From contig CAVSZC010000004.1 of NCBI GenBank assembly GCA_963732365.1, forward strand, positions 297,920 to 361,919: DNA of 64,000 nt. Reading direction: 5' to 3'. Position numbers and translations under genes: made by a program. The notes under the pieces were generated by a model. That model did no database searches, was not told the origin of the DNA, and worked only from the letters and a program-made list of their open reading frames with translations. Shown here piece after piece: positions 50,395 to 59,845 of the stretch. The stretch is from SR-FBR-E99 sp963732365. Lineage in GTDB: Bacteria > Bacteroidota > Bacteroidia > Bacteroidales > VadinHA17. Position 1 is the first letter of the stretch, and every line of letters starts with the position of its first letter.

Positions 50395-52704
50395 ATGAAA
50401 AACATAACCTTTTGTTGCATTCTTTTAATGTCCGCCTCACTGTTGGGTCAGGATAATGATCTTCTTAAATATGTCAATCCCTTTATCGGCACTGACCGGA
50501 TGGGCCATACTTACCCAGGCGCCACGGTGCCGTTCGGGATGGTCCAGCTCTCTCCTGATACCGACACTGTTCCCTATGAGATAGGTGGAAAATACAACAA
50601 GGATGTATATAAATACTGTGCAGGCTACCAATACGGCGATAAAACCATCGTGGGGTTCTCACACACTCATTTCAGCGGCACCGGCCATTCCGACCTCGGC
50701 GATATCCTGATCATGCCAACATCAGGCGCACTGCAAATGAATCCCGGCACGGCCGATGCACCCGACAAGGGCTTCCGGTCACGGTTCAGCCATGACAACG
50801 AGAAGGCCTCTCCGGGATATTATTCCGTAAAACTCGATGATCATAACATACTGGCAGAGATGACAGCCACCACCCGTGTGGGTATCCACAGGTACACCTT
50901 CACTGACGGAGGAGATGCACATGTCATTCTCGATATGATGCACGGCATCTACAATTATGACGACAAAAATGTCTGGACTTTCATCAGGGTTGAAAATGAC
51001 ACGCTCGTTACCGGCTTCAGGCAGACGAACGGATGGGCACGTACAAGGACAGTCTACTTTGCCATAGCCTTCTCTAAGCCGGTTGAGTCATACGGCTTTG
51101 TAAACAACGCACCTCCTCAGGTATACAGGGGCTTCTGGCGCCGGTTTGACCAGAGTAACAACTTCCCCGAAGCAGCCGGAACACAGATAAGGGGACACTT
51201 CGACTTCTCAGTTTCAAAGGGTGAACAGATAACCCTCAGGGTGGCCCTGTCACCTGTCAGCACCGAAGGAGCAGTCGCTAACATGCGTGCTGAAACGCCC
51301 CGGTCAGAATTTGAAGCCTGTAGGAAGAATGCCATGGCAATGTGGCAGAATGAGCTTGGCAAGGTCAGAGTGCAGATGATGAAAAATGACCAAATGGTCA
51401 ACTTCTACACAGCCCTCTACCATGCCTTCCTCTCTCCCACCATCTACATGGACGCTGATAACAGGTATAAGGGCCTTGACCAGAACATTCACACGGCCGA
51501 TGGCTTTAACAATTACACGACATTCTCCCTGTGGGACACCTACCGTGCGCTGCATCCTCTCTTCACAATATTGCAGCAAAAAAGAACATCTGACATGGTT
51601 AACTCCATGCTCGCACACTATGACCAGAGCGTTCATCACATGCTGCCTGTCTGGTCTCACCATGCCAATGAGAACTGGTGCATGATAGGGTATCACTCGG
51701 TGCCGGTCATTGCCGATGCCGTTGTGAAGGGCTTGTCCGGATTTGATTACGGCCGTGCCCTGGAGGCGTGCGTCACTACAGCCCGTAACGGATGGTATGA
51801 CGGACTGGATGATTACATGCGTCTCGGATATGTCCCCGACGAACGGACGGCATCGTCGGTGTCGGTGACCCTCGAATATGCATATGACGACTGGTGCATA
51901 TCACAAATGATTAATAAATTAGATGTAGAGACGTTGCATGCAACGTCTCTACGGGTGGATACCAATTTATTTCGGGAATTTAATGCGCGGTCCCGTAATT
52001 ACCGTAATGTGTGGGATCCGTCAACCGGGTTCATGCGACCTCGCAAGACCGATGGCACATTCCGGGCTGAATTTGACCTTCTCAGCACTCACGGACAAGG
52101 TTTCATCGAAGGGAATGCATGGAACTACAGCCTTTATGTGCCTCACAACCCGGAAGGTCTCATAGAACTCATGGGAGGCCGTAAGAGATTCACCGAACAT
52201 CTTGATTCGCTCTTCACCATGTATCTGCCCGACAGCTTCTTCGCCGAAACGGAAGACATAACCCGTGAAGGCATAATCGGCAACTACGTACACGGAAACG
52301 AGCCGTCTCACCATGTGCCCTATCTCTTCAATTATGCCGGAGCGCCACGGAAAACTCAGTATTGGACACGGCAAATAATGGACTCAAAATATCTGCCGGC
52401 ACCTGACGGACTGAGCGGCAACGACGACTGTGGACAGATGAGCGCATGGTATATCTTCTCAGCCCTTGGCTTCTATCCTGTCGCACCGGGCTCTGACAGG
52501 TATGATCTCGGTAGTCCGCTTGTCAGCGAAGCCGTAATAAACCTTGAGAACGGGAAACAGTTCACCGTCAGCACAGTAAACCAGTCACCCGAAAATGTGT
52601 ATGTTAAAAAAGCCGAGCTCAACGGCAAAAAGCTTGACCGGCCATGGATAAGGCAGGAAGAAATAATGCAGGGAGGGCACCTTGTATTTTATATGAGCCG
52701 TTGA
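50395..52704 (+). CDS. GH92 alpha-mannosidase, exported, with in-frame REP insertion
   Basis: This 769-residue enzyme is a family 92 exo-alpha-mannosidase that removes mannose from N-glycan-like chains. The ATG at 50395 gives a signal peptide (about 1-18, SASLLGQ). GH92 signatures are VNPFIGTDRMGHTYPGATVPFGM at the start, the DTYRALHPLFTILQ region and HGNEPSHHVPYLFNYAG near the C-terminus. Where homologues continue directly from the DDWCISQM segment to NYRNVWDP, this gene has an extra stretch encoded by a REP palindrome (51925-51952, peptide VETLHATSL). The frame is intact. It is 52 bp upstream of the ECF sigma gene and probably belongs to the same glycan locus. Confidence 0.94.
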   Translation: MKNITFCCILLMSASLLGQDNDLLKYVNPFIGTDRMGHTYPGATVPFGMVQLSPDTDTVPYEIGGKYNKDVYKYCAGYQYGDKTIVGFSHTHFSGTGHSDLGDILIMPTSGALQMNPGTADAPDKGFRSRFSHDNEKASPGYYSVKLDDHNILAEMTATTRVGIHRYTFTDGGDAHVILDMMHGIYNYDDKNVWTFIRVENDTLVTGFRQTNGWARTRTVYFAIAFSKPVESYGFVNNAPPQVYRGFWRRFDQSNNFPEAAGTQIRGHFDFSVSKGEQITLRVALSPVSTEGAVANMRAETPRSEFEACRKNAMAMWQNELGKVRVQMMKNDQMVNFYTALYHAFLSPTIYMDADNRYKGLDQNIHTADGFNNYTTFSLWDTYRALHPLFTILQQKRTSDMVNSMLAHYDQSVHHMLPVWSHHANENWCMIGYHSVPVIADAVVKGLSGFDYGRALEACVTTARNGWYDGLDDYMRLGYVPDERTASSVSVTLEYAYDDWCISQMINKLDVETLHATSLRVDTNLFREFNARSRNYRNVWDPSTGFMRPRKTDGTFRAEFDLLSTHGQGFIEGNAWNYSLYVPHNPEGLIELMGGRKRFTEHLDSLFTMYLPDSFFAETEDITREGIIGNYVHGNEPSHHVPYLFNYAGAPRKTQYWTRQIMDSKYLPAPDGLSGNDDCGQMSAWYIFSALGFYPVAPGSDRYDLGSPLVSEAVINLENGKQFTVSTVNQSPENVYVKKAELNGKKLDRPWIRQEEIMQGGHLVFYMSR
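51925..51952. repeat. REP palindrome, copy C, inside the GH92 gene
   Basis: The perfect 28-bp palindrome is identical to copy B and lies within the GH92 reading frame. Flanking sequence does not match the left half found in copies A and B. Confidence 0.9.
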
Positions 52705-52756
52705 CAAAAGCGTCAGTTCATCATTTTTCTTAAATTGCGCTCTCACAGGGAACTGA

Positions 52757-53362
52757 ATGAAAGAGCGACCGGCAGATGAGAGGACCTTGCTGAAAATGAT
52801 TTCTGAAGGGGATGAGTCAGCCTTCAGGAAGGTTTATGACGCCTATTACGATCATATCTACAACGCGGCATATTCATTCACCAAGTCACCTCATATTTCC
52901 GAAGACATTGTACAGGAGGTATTCTGCAGGGTGTGGCACAGAAGAGCCACACTTCCGGATGTCGAAAAGTTCGATGCCTATCTTTTCATCATGGCCCGTA
53001 ACCACATCCTGACAGAGATGAAGAGCCGCCTGAGGCATAATGCGTTCGTCAATCATCTCCGTGCACACTTTACCGAAGCATCTGACAGTCAGTTTCACGA
53101 CCTTATTGCGAAGGAGTCAGAGTCAATCATCAGGGATGCCGTCGACAAACTTCCGCCGCAGCAAAAAACCGTATTCAGTCTCAGCAGGGAGGAGGGTCTG
53201 AGCCAGGACGAAATAGCTGCCAGGATGAATATCTCAAAGAATACTGTCAGAAACCATATGAACGCAGCCCTGAGGTTCATCAGGCACTATATGCATCTCT
53301 CGAACCGCATTATTAAATCTATCCTGATCCAGCTCCTGATTGTCATTATGACAGGTCTCTGA
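52757..53362 (+). CDS. ECF RNA polymerase sigma factor (Bacteroidota Xanthomonadales-like family)
   Basis: This 201-residue sigma-70-family factor has region 2 (YDHIYNAAYSFTKSPHISEDIVQEVFCRVW) and region 4 (LPPQQKTVFSLSREEGLSQDEIAARMNISKNTVRNHM) of ECF type. The 30-residue hydrophobic tail is unusual. It precedes the fecR-like anti-sigma gene by 140 bp, and the pair is expected to drive transcription of the following susC/susD genes. The paralogue at 63319 is similar across its length. The gene follows the GH92 gene after 52 bp. Confidence 0.93.
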   Translation: MKERPADERTLLKMISEGDESAFRKVYDAYYDHIYNAAYSFTKSPHISEDIVQEVFCRVWHRRATLPDVEKFDAYLFIMARNHILTEMKSRLRHNAFVNHLRAHFTEASDSQFHDLIAKESESIIRDAVDKLPPQQKTVFSLSREEGLSQDEIAARMNISKNTVRNHMNAALRFIRHYMHLSNRIIKSILIQLLIVIMTGL

Positions 53363-53502
53363 GGCATATCTGACCAGCCCGGGAGGGATAGATAATTGAG
53401 ACTCCTTTTCTTTTCCTGAAAAAAAACAATACCCGACTGGTATCTGACCCGGCCCCGGCACTCTTTATACAGAATCATGAACAGAATTAAAGTTTAAAGT
53501 AT

Positions 53503-54720
53503 ATGTTTTCAGGAAAAAACAGAGTCAGGAAACTGCTGGCAGACTATCTGCAGGATGATCTGACGCCGGAACGGCTCGATGAGGCTATCAGGGAGATCCT
53601 AAATGACTCGAACAGCAGGATCATAGAGGAGATTGCTGACAAGACCCTCAGGAGCAAAGAGACTGCTGCCCTGGCCGACAGGGGGAAATTTGATGAAAGG
53701 TTCAGGAGACTCATGGAAATTGCGCGGGCAACCGGCACCGGGAAATCTGAAGAGGAACCCATAATCTTCACAAGAAAAACAAGGGTTCTGTCACTATGGA
53801 CAACTATCGGTGCCGTTGCATCTGTTATACTCCTTCTTGCCATCGGCGGACTGTGGATGAAAGGTCTTCTCGACCCTGATGAGAAGCAGGGGATGACAGC
53901 ACAGATAAATGTTGACCTCGAGCCGGGGTCTGAAAAGGCAGTGCTTACTCTTTCCGACGGTTCCACGGTGATACTCGACACGGCAGGCAACGGGCTTCTC
54001 GCAAGGCAGTCAAACACCGACATCATAAAGCTTGCTGACGGTCAGATTGGTTACGCCAGCAAAGGCAGAGAATCACTCAGGATCATATACAATACCATAA
54101 CAACCCCGCGAGGCGGTGAATACAGCGTGATCCTCCCTGACAGCAGCAGGGTATGGCTCAATGCAGAGTCATCAATCCGTTTTCCCGTCGCTTTTTCCGG
54201 AAGACAGAGAGCTGTTGAGATTACCGGTGAGGCCTATTTCGAGGTGGTAAAAGACCAAAATATGCCCTTTGTCGTCAGTGTCAACGGAATAAATATAGAA
54301 GTGCTGGGCACCAGTTTTAATGTCAGGGCCTATTCTGACGAAGAGGCGTTGACCGCTACCCTGGTTACAGGATCAATCAAGGTTGCATCTCAGGCGAATA
54401 AGGCATCGCTAGTCCCGGGCCAGCAGGCGCGAGCTGACAACACCGGTCTGATAGAGATAAGTGATGACGCCGATATTGAGGAGATCATTGCCTGGAAGAA
54501 TGGCTTCTTCATCTTCAACAGCGATGATATTGAGGAGATAATGGGACAGATAGGCAGATGGTATGATGTGGAAGTGACATATGACGGTGTCATGACCGAT
54601 GAGACTTTTTCAGGCATCATAAGCCGCAGGAGCAAGGTATCGCAGGTCCTGCAGCTTCTTGAGCCATACGGTATCAAATTTACTGTTACAGATGATATGA
54701 TAACCGTTTCAACCCAATGA
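53503..54720 (+). CDS. FecR-family anti-sigma factor
   Basis: This 405-residue protein has a cytosolic N-terminal region (about 1-95), one transmembrane helix (about 97-117), and a periplasmic FecR domain (about 190-300; TPRGGEYSVILPDSSRVWLNAES, GEAYFEVVKD) followed by a DUF4974-type C-terminal domain (about 325-405) with FSGIISRRSKVSQVLQLLEPY. It should bind the ECF sigma factor at the membrane and respond to the SusC-type receptor through its STN domain. A hairpin follows at 54746 before susC. Confidence 0.95.
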   Translation: MFSGKNRVRKLLADYLQDDLTPERLDEAIREILNDSNSRIIEEIADKTLRSKETAALADRGKFDERFRRLMEIARATGTGKSEEEPIIFTRKTRVLSLWTTIGAVASVILLLAIGGLWMKGLLDPDEKQGMTAQINVDLEPGSEKAVLTLSDGSTVILDTAGNGLLARQSNTDIIKLADGQIGYASKGRESLRIIYNTITTPRGGEYSVILPDSSRVWLNAESSIRFPVAFSGRQRAVEITGEAYFEVVKDQNMPFVVSVNGINIEVLGTSFNVRAYSDEEALTATLVTGSIKVASQANKASLVPGQQARADNTGLIEISDDADIEEIIAWKNGFFIFNSDDIEEIMGQIGRWYDVEVTYDGVMTDETFSGIISRRSKVSQVLQLLEPYGIKFTVTDDMITVSTQ

Positions 54721-54745
54721 TGGTTTAGGAAGGGACGAACAGAAA

Positions 54746-54774
54746 GCCGGATAGTGTTGGATCCACTATCCGGC
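54746..54774 (+). promoter_or_regulatory. Hairpin in the SusC leader
   Basis: GCCGGATAGTG and CACTATCCGGC form an 11-bp stem with a 7-base loop, 26 bp after the fecR stop. It is followed by AAGTTCGGGT and then GCAAAG 68 bp after the hairpin. The same arrangement recurs at 61936-62050. It may be a terminator or a leader structure. Confidence 0.6.
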
Positions 54775-54849
54775 CGGAAGTTCGGGTCTGACCTTTTAAA
54801 TACCTGTGTGAAGTATAAATAAATGTTAAACCCTAACCAACGCAAAGTT

Positions 54850-57800
54850 ATGAAAGACTCTCAACATTCCCAGACATTTCTGATGTCGGGAAGTTTTAAA
54901 AAACTGATTCGTGTTATGAAACTGACTGTGCTACTACTGGTTTTATGTCTGCAGATCAGCGCAGGCATGGTCGGACAGACTGTCTCTCTTTCAGTCAGCG
55001 ATGCCTCGCTGAAAGATGTGCTCAGGGAGATCAACCAACAGACCGGATACGGCTTTATCCTTCCGGATGACCTTCTGCTGAAAGCGGGTAAGATCACCCT
55101 TGATCTTAAGGATGTGCCTATTGATTCAGCACTGGAAATGTGCCTGGCAAGCCTGCCACTCGATTATGAGATTGTAGATAACACAATAAGGCTCATTCCT
55201 AAGGAAGCGGTGCCGGTGGTGTCAGATGAAACGCAGGAACAGAAGACTCTCAGACTGACCGGTACTGTCAGGGACAGTCAGGGCAGTCCGCTTCAGGGCG
55301 TTGCAGTAATTGTAATGGGAACGACAATCGGCGTAAGCACCGATGAAAGCGGCAAGTTTGTTCTGGAAGCACCTGCGGAAGCAAAAGCACTGTTCATAAG
55401 CCACCTGGGAATGATACAGCAGGAAGTGAGTATAGGAACGAAAAGAGAGTTCAATATTGTTCTTCAGGAAGATGTAATGGCGGTGGATGAAGTTCAGGTC
55501 ATCGCCTACGGTACCACAACTCGTCGTCTTTCAACCAGTGCTGTGTCAACCATCAAGCCAGATGTCATAGAGAAACAGTCGGTTACCAATCCCGTACAGG
55601 CATTGCAGGGCAGGGCAGCCGGAATTTACATTACAAACACTGCAGGATCATTGGGAGCTTCACCAACAATCCAGATCAGGGGCGTAGGAACTCTCAGTTC
55701 AGGAACTTCTGTTCCCACTCAACCTCTGTTTGTACTGGATGGAGCTATAATATCAGGGAGCGGAATTGTTGCATCATTCGGCACCGGTTCTGCCAACAGC
55801 ACCCTGGGATCATATTGGGGTCAGGAGGGTGGCACAAATCCGTTTAACTTCCTGAATCCAAACGATATAGAAAGCATTGACGTATTGAAAGATGCTGACG
55901 CAACCTCAATTTATGGATCAAGAGGCTCAAATGGTGTCATAATTATTACTACAAAAAAGGGTAAATCGGGGGATACGAAATTCAATTTTGATTTAAATAC
56001 AGGGATCACCCAGGCAGCCTATCTGACAAAACGGTTGAATACAGAACAGTATCTTCAGATGCGGACAGATGCCTTCGCTATGGGTAATTACACGACCACG
56101 AATCCTCTCAATCCCATCACTCCCACTTCAGCCACAGCTCCTGACCTGCTGACATGGAATCAGGACGCCTTTACCGACTGGTCAGATTTTGAATATGGCA
56201 ACGCGGCCAGAAACACCAGTTTTCAGGGAAATATATCCGGAGGAGACAGCAGGCTTAATTTTCTGGCAAGCCTTGGCTATTCCAGAAACGAAGATATCAC
56301 CAGGGGTGATCCCTTTCAGCAAAGATTATCCAGCCTGGTTAACCTGAATTACTCATCCGTCAATAAACGTTTTAAAATAGCATTTTCAAATAACTTGTCG
56401 CATGATAAGCTGGAGCCAAGTACCGGTACCCTGGTCTTTCCTGCAACCTTGAGAAGCTTACCCACCAATATGCCATTGACAAACAGTGACGGAACTCCTT
56501 TCTGGCCTACTACGGCTCTCTCAACCAATGCTCAGAGCTTTATTACAAACCCATACGCAGGTGAATATATCACTACACAATCACAGACTTTCAGTGTCGT
56601 CAATAATGTTAATACCTCTTATCAGCTGTTTGATTTCCTGACCCTGAGATTGCAGACGGGTTACACCAACCAGCTGAACAAAAGCTTTGAGACGGTACCA
56701 TCAACAGCCATTAATCCATTTATTGCGGGAACGCAAACTGTACGCAGAGCTGAATCTGAGAGCATCTTTGAAAGCATAAACATAGAGCCTCAGGTAAATA
56801 TCAGTACCAATATCGGAAAGGGTAAGTTTGAGGGCCTGCTGGGGACTACTTTCTTTGAAAAGAACACAGAAAGTTTCGGTATCCAGATTGAAGGGTATCA
56901 GACTGATGAATTACTCGGCGGCTGGTCAGGAGGCTCAACTGTCAGCACCAAGAGTTCTACGGCTTACAAGTACCGGTTCAATTCCGTGTTTGCAAGAGCC
57001 AATTACAACTATGATGGTAAATACCTGGTAAATGCCACCTTCAGAAGAGACGGCTCCTCAAGGTTCGGTCCTGATAAGAAATGGGCAAACTTCGCCTCCA
57101 TCGGCTGGGGCTGGATATTTTCAAATGAGAGCTTCCTTGCTGATAACAATATCCTCTCGTATGGCAAAATCAGGGGAAGCTACGGAACAACCGGGAATGA
57201 CAACATCCCCGACTTCAGGTATACAAGTCTCTTTACATCCACCGGTGTTACTTACGGGACCCTGATCGGGCTGGCTCCCGCCTTCCTGAGTGTCCCGGGC
57301 TTTCAGTGGGAAACAACCACAAAACTCGATCTCGCCGTTGAACTGGGTTTCCTGAAAGATCAGTTCTACCTGAATGTTAACTGGTTCAGAAACCTGAGTA
57401 CCGACCTGCTGGTTGACCAGCGCATCCCCTCGCAAGCCGGCTTTAGCAGTTACCTTGGCAATTTCCCGGGCGTAATTGAAAACAAGGGATGGGAGATCGA
57501 ATTGATAACCAATAACCTGGGACCCAATTCCCCGCTAAAGTGGAAAACCAGTTTCAACCTGAGCCTTTTAAAGAACACACTCACGGAATACCCGGATCTG
57601 GAGAATTCTCCAAACTCTACCAGGCTTAGGCTTGGAGAAGCCATACCAAACCCTGCCTTCCCAAGCACCCTGGTCAGAGCTTTCATATTTGAGGGCGTTG
57701 ACCCCGCAACCGGACTGCCGATATACAAAGACGTCAATGAAGATGGAACAATCTCAACTTCAGGAAACAATGACAAGGATTTTGTCGGATCAACCTTTCC

Positions 57801-58281
57801 GAAGTACTATGGAGGTATAAACAATTCCTTAAGCTATAAAGGCTTTACGCTGGACTTTTTCTTCTATTTCGCTAGACAACTGACAACCAATCACCTGTAC
57901 CTCTCTTCCACTACGGGTCAGCTGTTTAATCCCGTATCAGATTATTACGGGAACTACTGGACGGCCCCGGGCGATGAGGCAAAATATCCCCGACTGTATA
58001 CAGGCGTCGGGTCACAGAACGCTCTGCTTTCCACTTTTTATTCAAACACGACTGCCGCGATTGACGATGTGTTTTTCGCCAAGTTGAAGACACTCTCAAT
58101 TTCTTATAAGCTGCCTGACAGATGGGCACAGAGTGCAAGATTCAGCAGCATTACTGTGTATGTAAGGGGACAGAACCTGTTTACCTACACCTCCAAAGAG
58201 ATATTCAAGGACCCTGAGGTGATGAATCCGAGAGGTGTTATACCGCGGACAATCATTACCGGGATCAATGTATCTTTTTAA
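54850..58281 (+). CDS. SusC-family TonB-dependent receptor with STN and CarboxypepD-like domains
   Basis: This 1143-residue outer-membrane receptor (ATG at 54850; an ATG at 54823 is possible) transports a glycan or peptide-like ligand together with SusD. After the signal, an STN (secretin/TonB N-terminal) domain at about 40-115 (LKDVLREINQQTGYGF) can touch the FecR protein. A carboxypeptidase-D-regulatory-like domain (about 125-205; VRDSQGSPLQGVAVI) follows, then the plug with VDEVQVIAYG and LFVLDG, and ESIDVLKDADATSIYGSRG, and a beta-barrel to the terminal Phe. The STN domain marks it as regulated by the sigma/anti-sigma pair. susD follows after 35 bp. Confidence 0.96.
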   Translation: MKDSQHSQTFLMSGSFKKLIRVMKLTVLLLVLCLQISAGMVGQTVSLSVSDASLKDVLREINQQTGYGFILPDDLLLKAGKITLDLKDVPIDSALEMCLASLPLDYEIVDNTIRLIPKEAVPVVSDETQEQKTLRLTGTVRDSQGSPLQGVAVIVMGTTIGVSTDESGKFVLEAPAEAKALFISHLGMIQQEVSIGTKREFNIVLQEDVMAVDEVQVIAYGTTTRRLSTSAVSTIKPDVIEKQSVTNPVQALQGRAAGIYITNTAGSLGASPTIQIRGVGTLSSGTSVPTQPLFVLDGAIISGSGIVASFGTGSANSTLGSYWGQEGGTNPFNFLNPNDIESIDVLKDADATSIYGSRGSNGVIIITTKKGKSGDTKFNFDLNTGITQAAYLTKRLNTEQYLQMRTDAFAMGNYTTTNPLNPITPTSATAPDLLTWNQDAFTDWSDFEYGNAARNTSFQGNISGGDSRLNFLASLGYSRNEDITRGDPFQQRLSSLVNLNYSSVNKRFKIAFSNNLSHDKLEPSTGTLVFPATLRSLPTNMPLTNSDGTPFWPTTALSTNAQSFITNPYAGEYITTQSQTFSVVNNVNTSYQLFDFLTLRLQTGYTNQLNKSFETVPSTAINPFIAGTQTVRRAESESIFESINIEPQVNISTNIGKGKFEGLLGTTFFEKNTESFGIQIEGYQTDELLGGWSGGSTVSTKSSTAYKYRFNSVFARANYNYDGKYLVNATFRRDGSSRFGPDKKWANFASIGWGWIFSNESFLADNNILSYGKIRGSYGTTGNDNIPDFRYTSLFTSTGVTYGTLIGLAPAFLSVPGFQWETTTKLDLAVELGFLKDQFYLNVNWFRNLSTDLLVDQRIPSQAGFSSYLGNFPGVIENKGWEIELITNNLGPNSPLKWKTSFNLSLLKNTLTEYPDLENSPNSTRLRLGEAIPNPAFPSTLVRAFIFEGVDPATGLPIYKDVNEDGTISTSGNNDKDFVGSTFPKYYGGINNSLSYKGFTLDFFFYFARQLTTNHLYLSSTTGQLFNPVSDYYGNYWTAPGDEAKYPRLYTGVGSQNALLSTFYSNTTAAIDDVFFAKLKTLSISYKLPDRWAQSARFSSITVYVRGQNLFTYTSKEIFKDPEVMNPRGVIPRTIITGINVSF

Positions 58282-58316
58282 CCATAACTGCTTGTAAACA
58301 ATATAAACAGAAAGAA

Positions 58317-59690
58317 ATGAAAAAAATAATATTTGCCTTGATACTACTGGGATCGTTACTGTCAGTAACATCCTGTGAGAAATTCCTTGAGGTGCCCTTG
58401 CCTGTAGACCAGCTGGCGACAGAAGCGGTCTTTGAAAGCAAGAGTACCATTGATGCAGCAGTAATTGGTATTTACAACGCAGTTGCAAGTACTGTTCATG
58501 TCTATGATTATGCAAACGTCACGTTCCTTTCGGATGAATTGTATTATCCTGTCACAGCAGGTACAAGACAAGATTTAGCCATCGCCAATATAAATGAAGC
58601 AACTTCGTCGGTTACCTCCTGGTCGCATATTTACAATATCGTTTACAGGGCTAATGTTGTAATTGAAAACATTACAGATGTCTCAACTGATATTCTCACC
58701 GATGCTGAGAGGGACAGGTATCTTGGTGAAGCAAAATACCTCAGAGCCTACGCATACTGGTTCATGGTGAATCATTGGGGAGATGTGCCCCTGGCATTGT
58801 CGACTCTTCTCGATGATAACATAAATATGCCAAGAGCTCCGGTCAGCGAGGTTTATGAACAAATTACCCAGGACCTTACAGATGCCGTTGACCTGCTTCC
58901 GGCAACAGTCTCGTCTACATCGTCAAGAATTCACAATAAGTACCAGGCAGAAGCACTTCTTGCCCGTGTCTATTTATACCAGGGGCTCTGGTCAGAAGCA
59001 GAAACGGCTGCAAACAATGTTATTACTCAGAATGGCTATTATCAGCTGCTGACTAATTTGCCTGACGTTTTTAAAAGAGGTTCAAAAGAGGCTATCTTCT
59101 CAATAAGAGAGTGGTTTCAGGTTTCTTTCTATCTTGACAAAGCTCTCTATGGGGCATTAATGATCGCAGATGTGAACCTTGCCATGTACCCTTCAATAGT
59201 GTCGAAATTTGAACCAGGTGATGCAAGATTGACAAACTGGACAAGAACAGTCAGCGGGAGAATACAGCCGTTTAAGTATATTCACTCGCTGACCGCAAAC
59301 GCATCAACAAATCCCCAGGATTTCATAATGCAGAGGTATTCAGAACTGTACCTGATAAGGGCAGAGGCAAGAGCGAGGCAGAATAAGCTCACCGGCACCG
59401 ATGGTGCCATCACAGATATCAATACCATTCGTACCAGGGCACTGCTGGGAGGCACTCCGGCTGTTACCCAGACAGAGGTAATTGATGCCATTGAAGATGA
59501 AAGAATAAGAGAATTGTTCAGTGAAGGGTACCGCTGGTATGACCTTAAGAGGACCGGCAAGGCTGACCAGCTCCTTGGCGCACTGCCTCATAAAACTGAA
59601 AACTATCAGCCTTATATGAAGTTCATGCCGATCTCCACGCGTGAAATAGAAACGAATCCTTCACTTGTGCAGACAGAGGGTTATAACTAA
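58317..59690 (+). CDS. SusD/RagB-family surface lipoprotein
   Basis: This 457-residue lipoprotein (signal ending in VTSC, Cys about 20) is the ligand-binding partner of the SusC receptor. The N-terminal domain has LEVPLPVDQLATEAVF, the TPR-like helices are seen in YRANVVIENITDV and AKYLRAYAYWFMVNHWGDVPL, and the C-terminal RagB/SusD motif appears as IRELFSEGYRWYDLKRTGKADQL. It follows susC by 35 bp and ends just before a strong hairpin. The partner's specificity cannot be read. Confidence 0.95.
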   Translation: MKKIIFALILLGSLLSVTSCEKFLEVPLPVDQLATEAVFESKSTIDAAVIGIYNAVASTVHVYDYANVTFLSDELYYPVTAGTRQDLAIANINEATSSVTSWSHIYNIVYRANVVIENITDVSTDILTDAERDRYLGEAKYLRAYAYWFMVNHWGDVPLALSTLLDDNINMPRAPVSEVYEQITQDLTDAVDLLPATVSSTSSRIHNKYQAEALLARVYLYQGLWSEAETAANNVITQNGYYQLLTNLPDVFKRGSKEAIFSIREWFQVSFYLDKALYGALMIADVNLAMYPSIVSKFEPGDARLTNWTRTVSGRIQPFKYIHSLTANASTNPQDFIMQRYSELYLIRAEARARQNKLTGTDGAITDINTIRTRALLGGTPAVTQTEVIDAIEDERIRELFSEGYRWYDLKRTGKADQLLGALPHKTENYQPYMKFMPISTREIETNPSLVQTEGYN

Positions 59691-59712
59691 GGCATCAGAC
59701 GGAAGCTGGAAT

Positions 59713-59763
59713 AAACAGGAGTGTTTGTTGTTCCTGAAAATGAATAAACGAACACTCCTGTTT
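59713..59763 (+). terminator. Strong hairpin after susD
   Basis: Arms AAACAGGAGTGTTTGTT and AACGAACACTCCTGTTT form a 17-bp stem (one G-T pair) around a 17-base loop. No long T-run follows, but the size fits a terminator or attenuator between susD and the thioredoxin gene. Confidence 0.6.
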
Positions 59764-59845
59764 CCTGTATTGCTGATTATCATCTGACCAAAATGGGTTT
59801 GAAATGATCTTATATTAATCACATTAAGCTAAATTACAATAAGTT

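Noticed and set aside
50395..52704. GH92 gene as a pseudogene broken by the REP insertion
   Set aside because: The reading frame and all downstream signature motifs are intact through the palindrome, so only extra residues were added.
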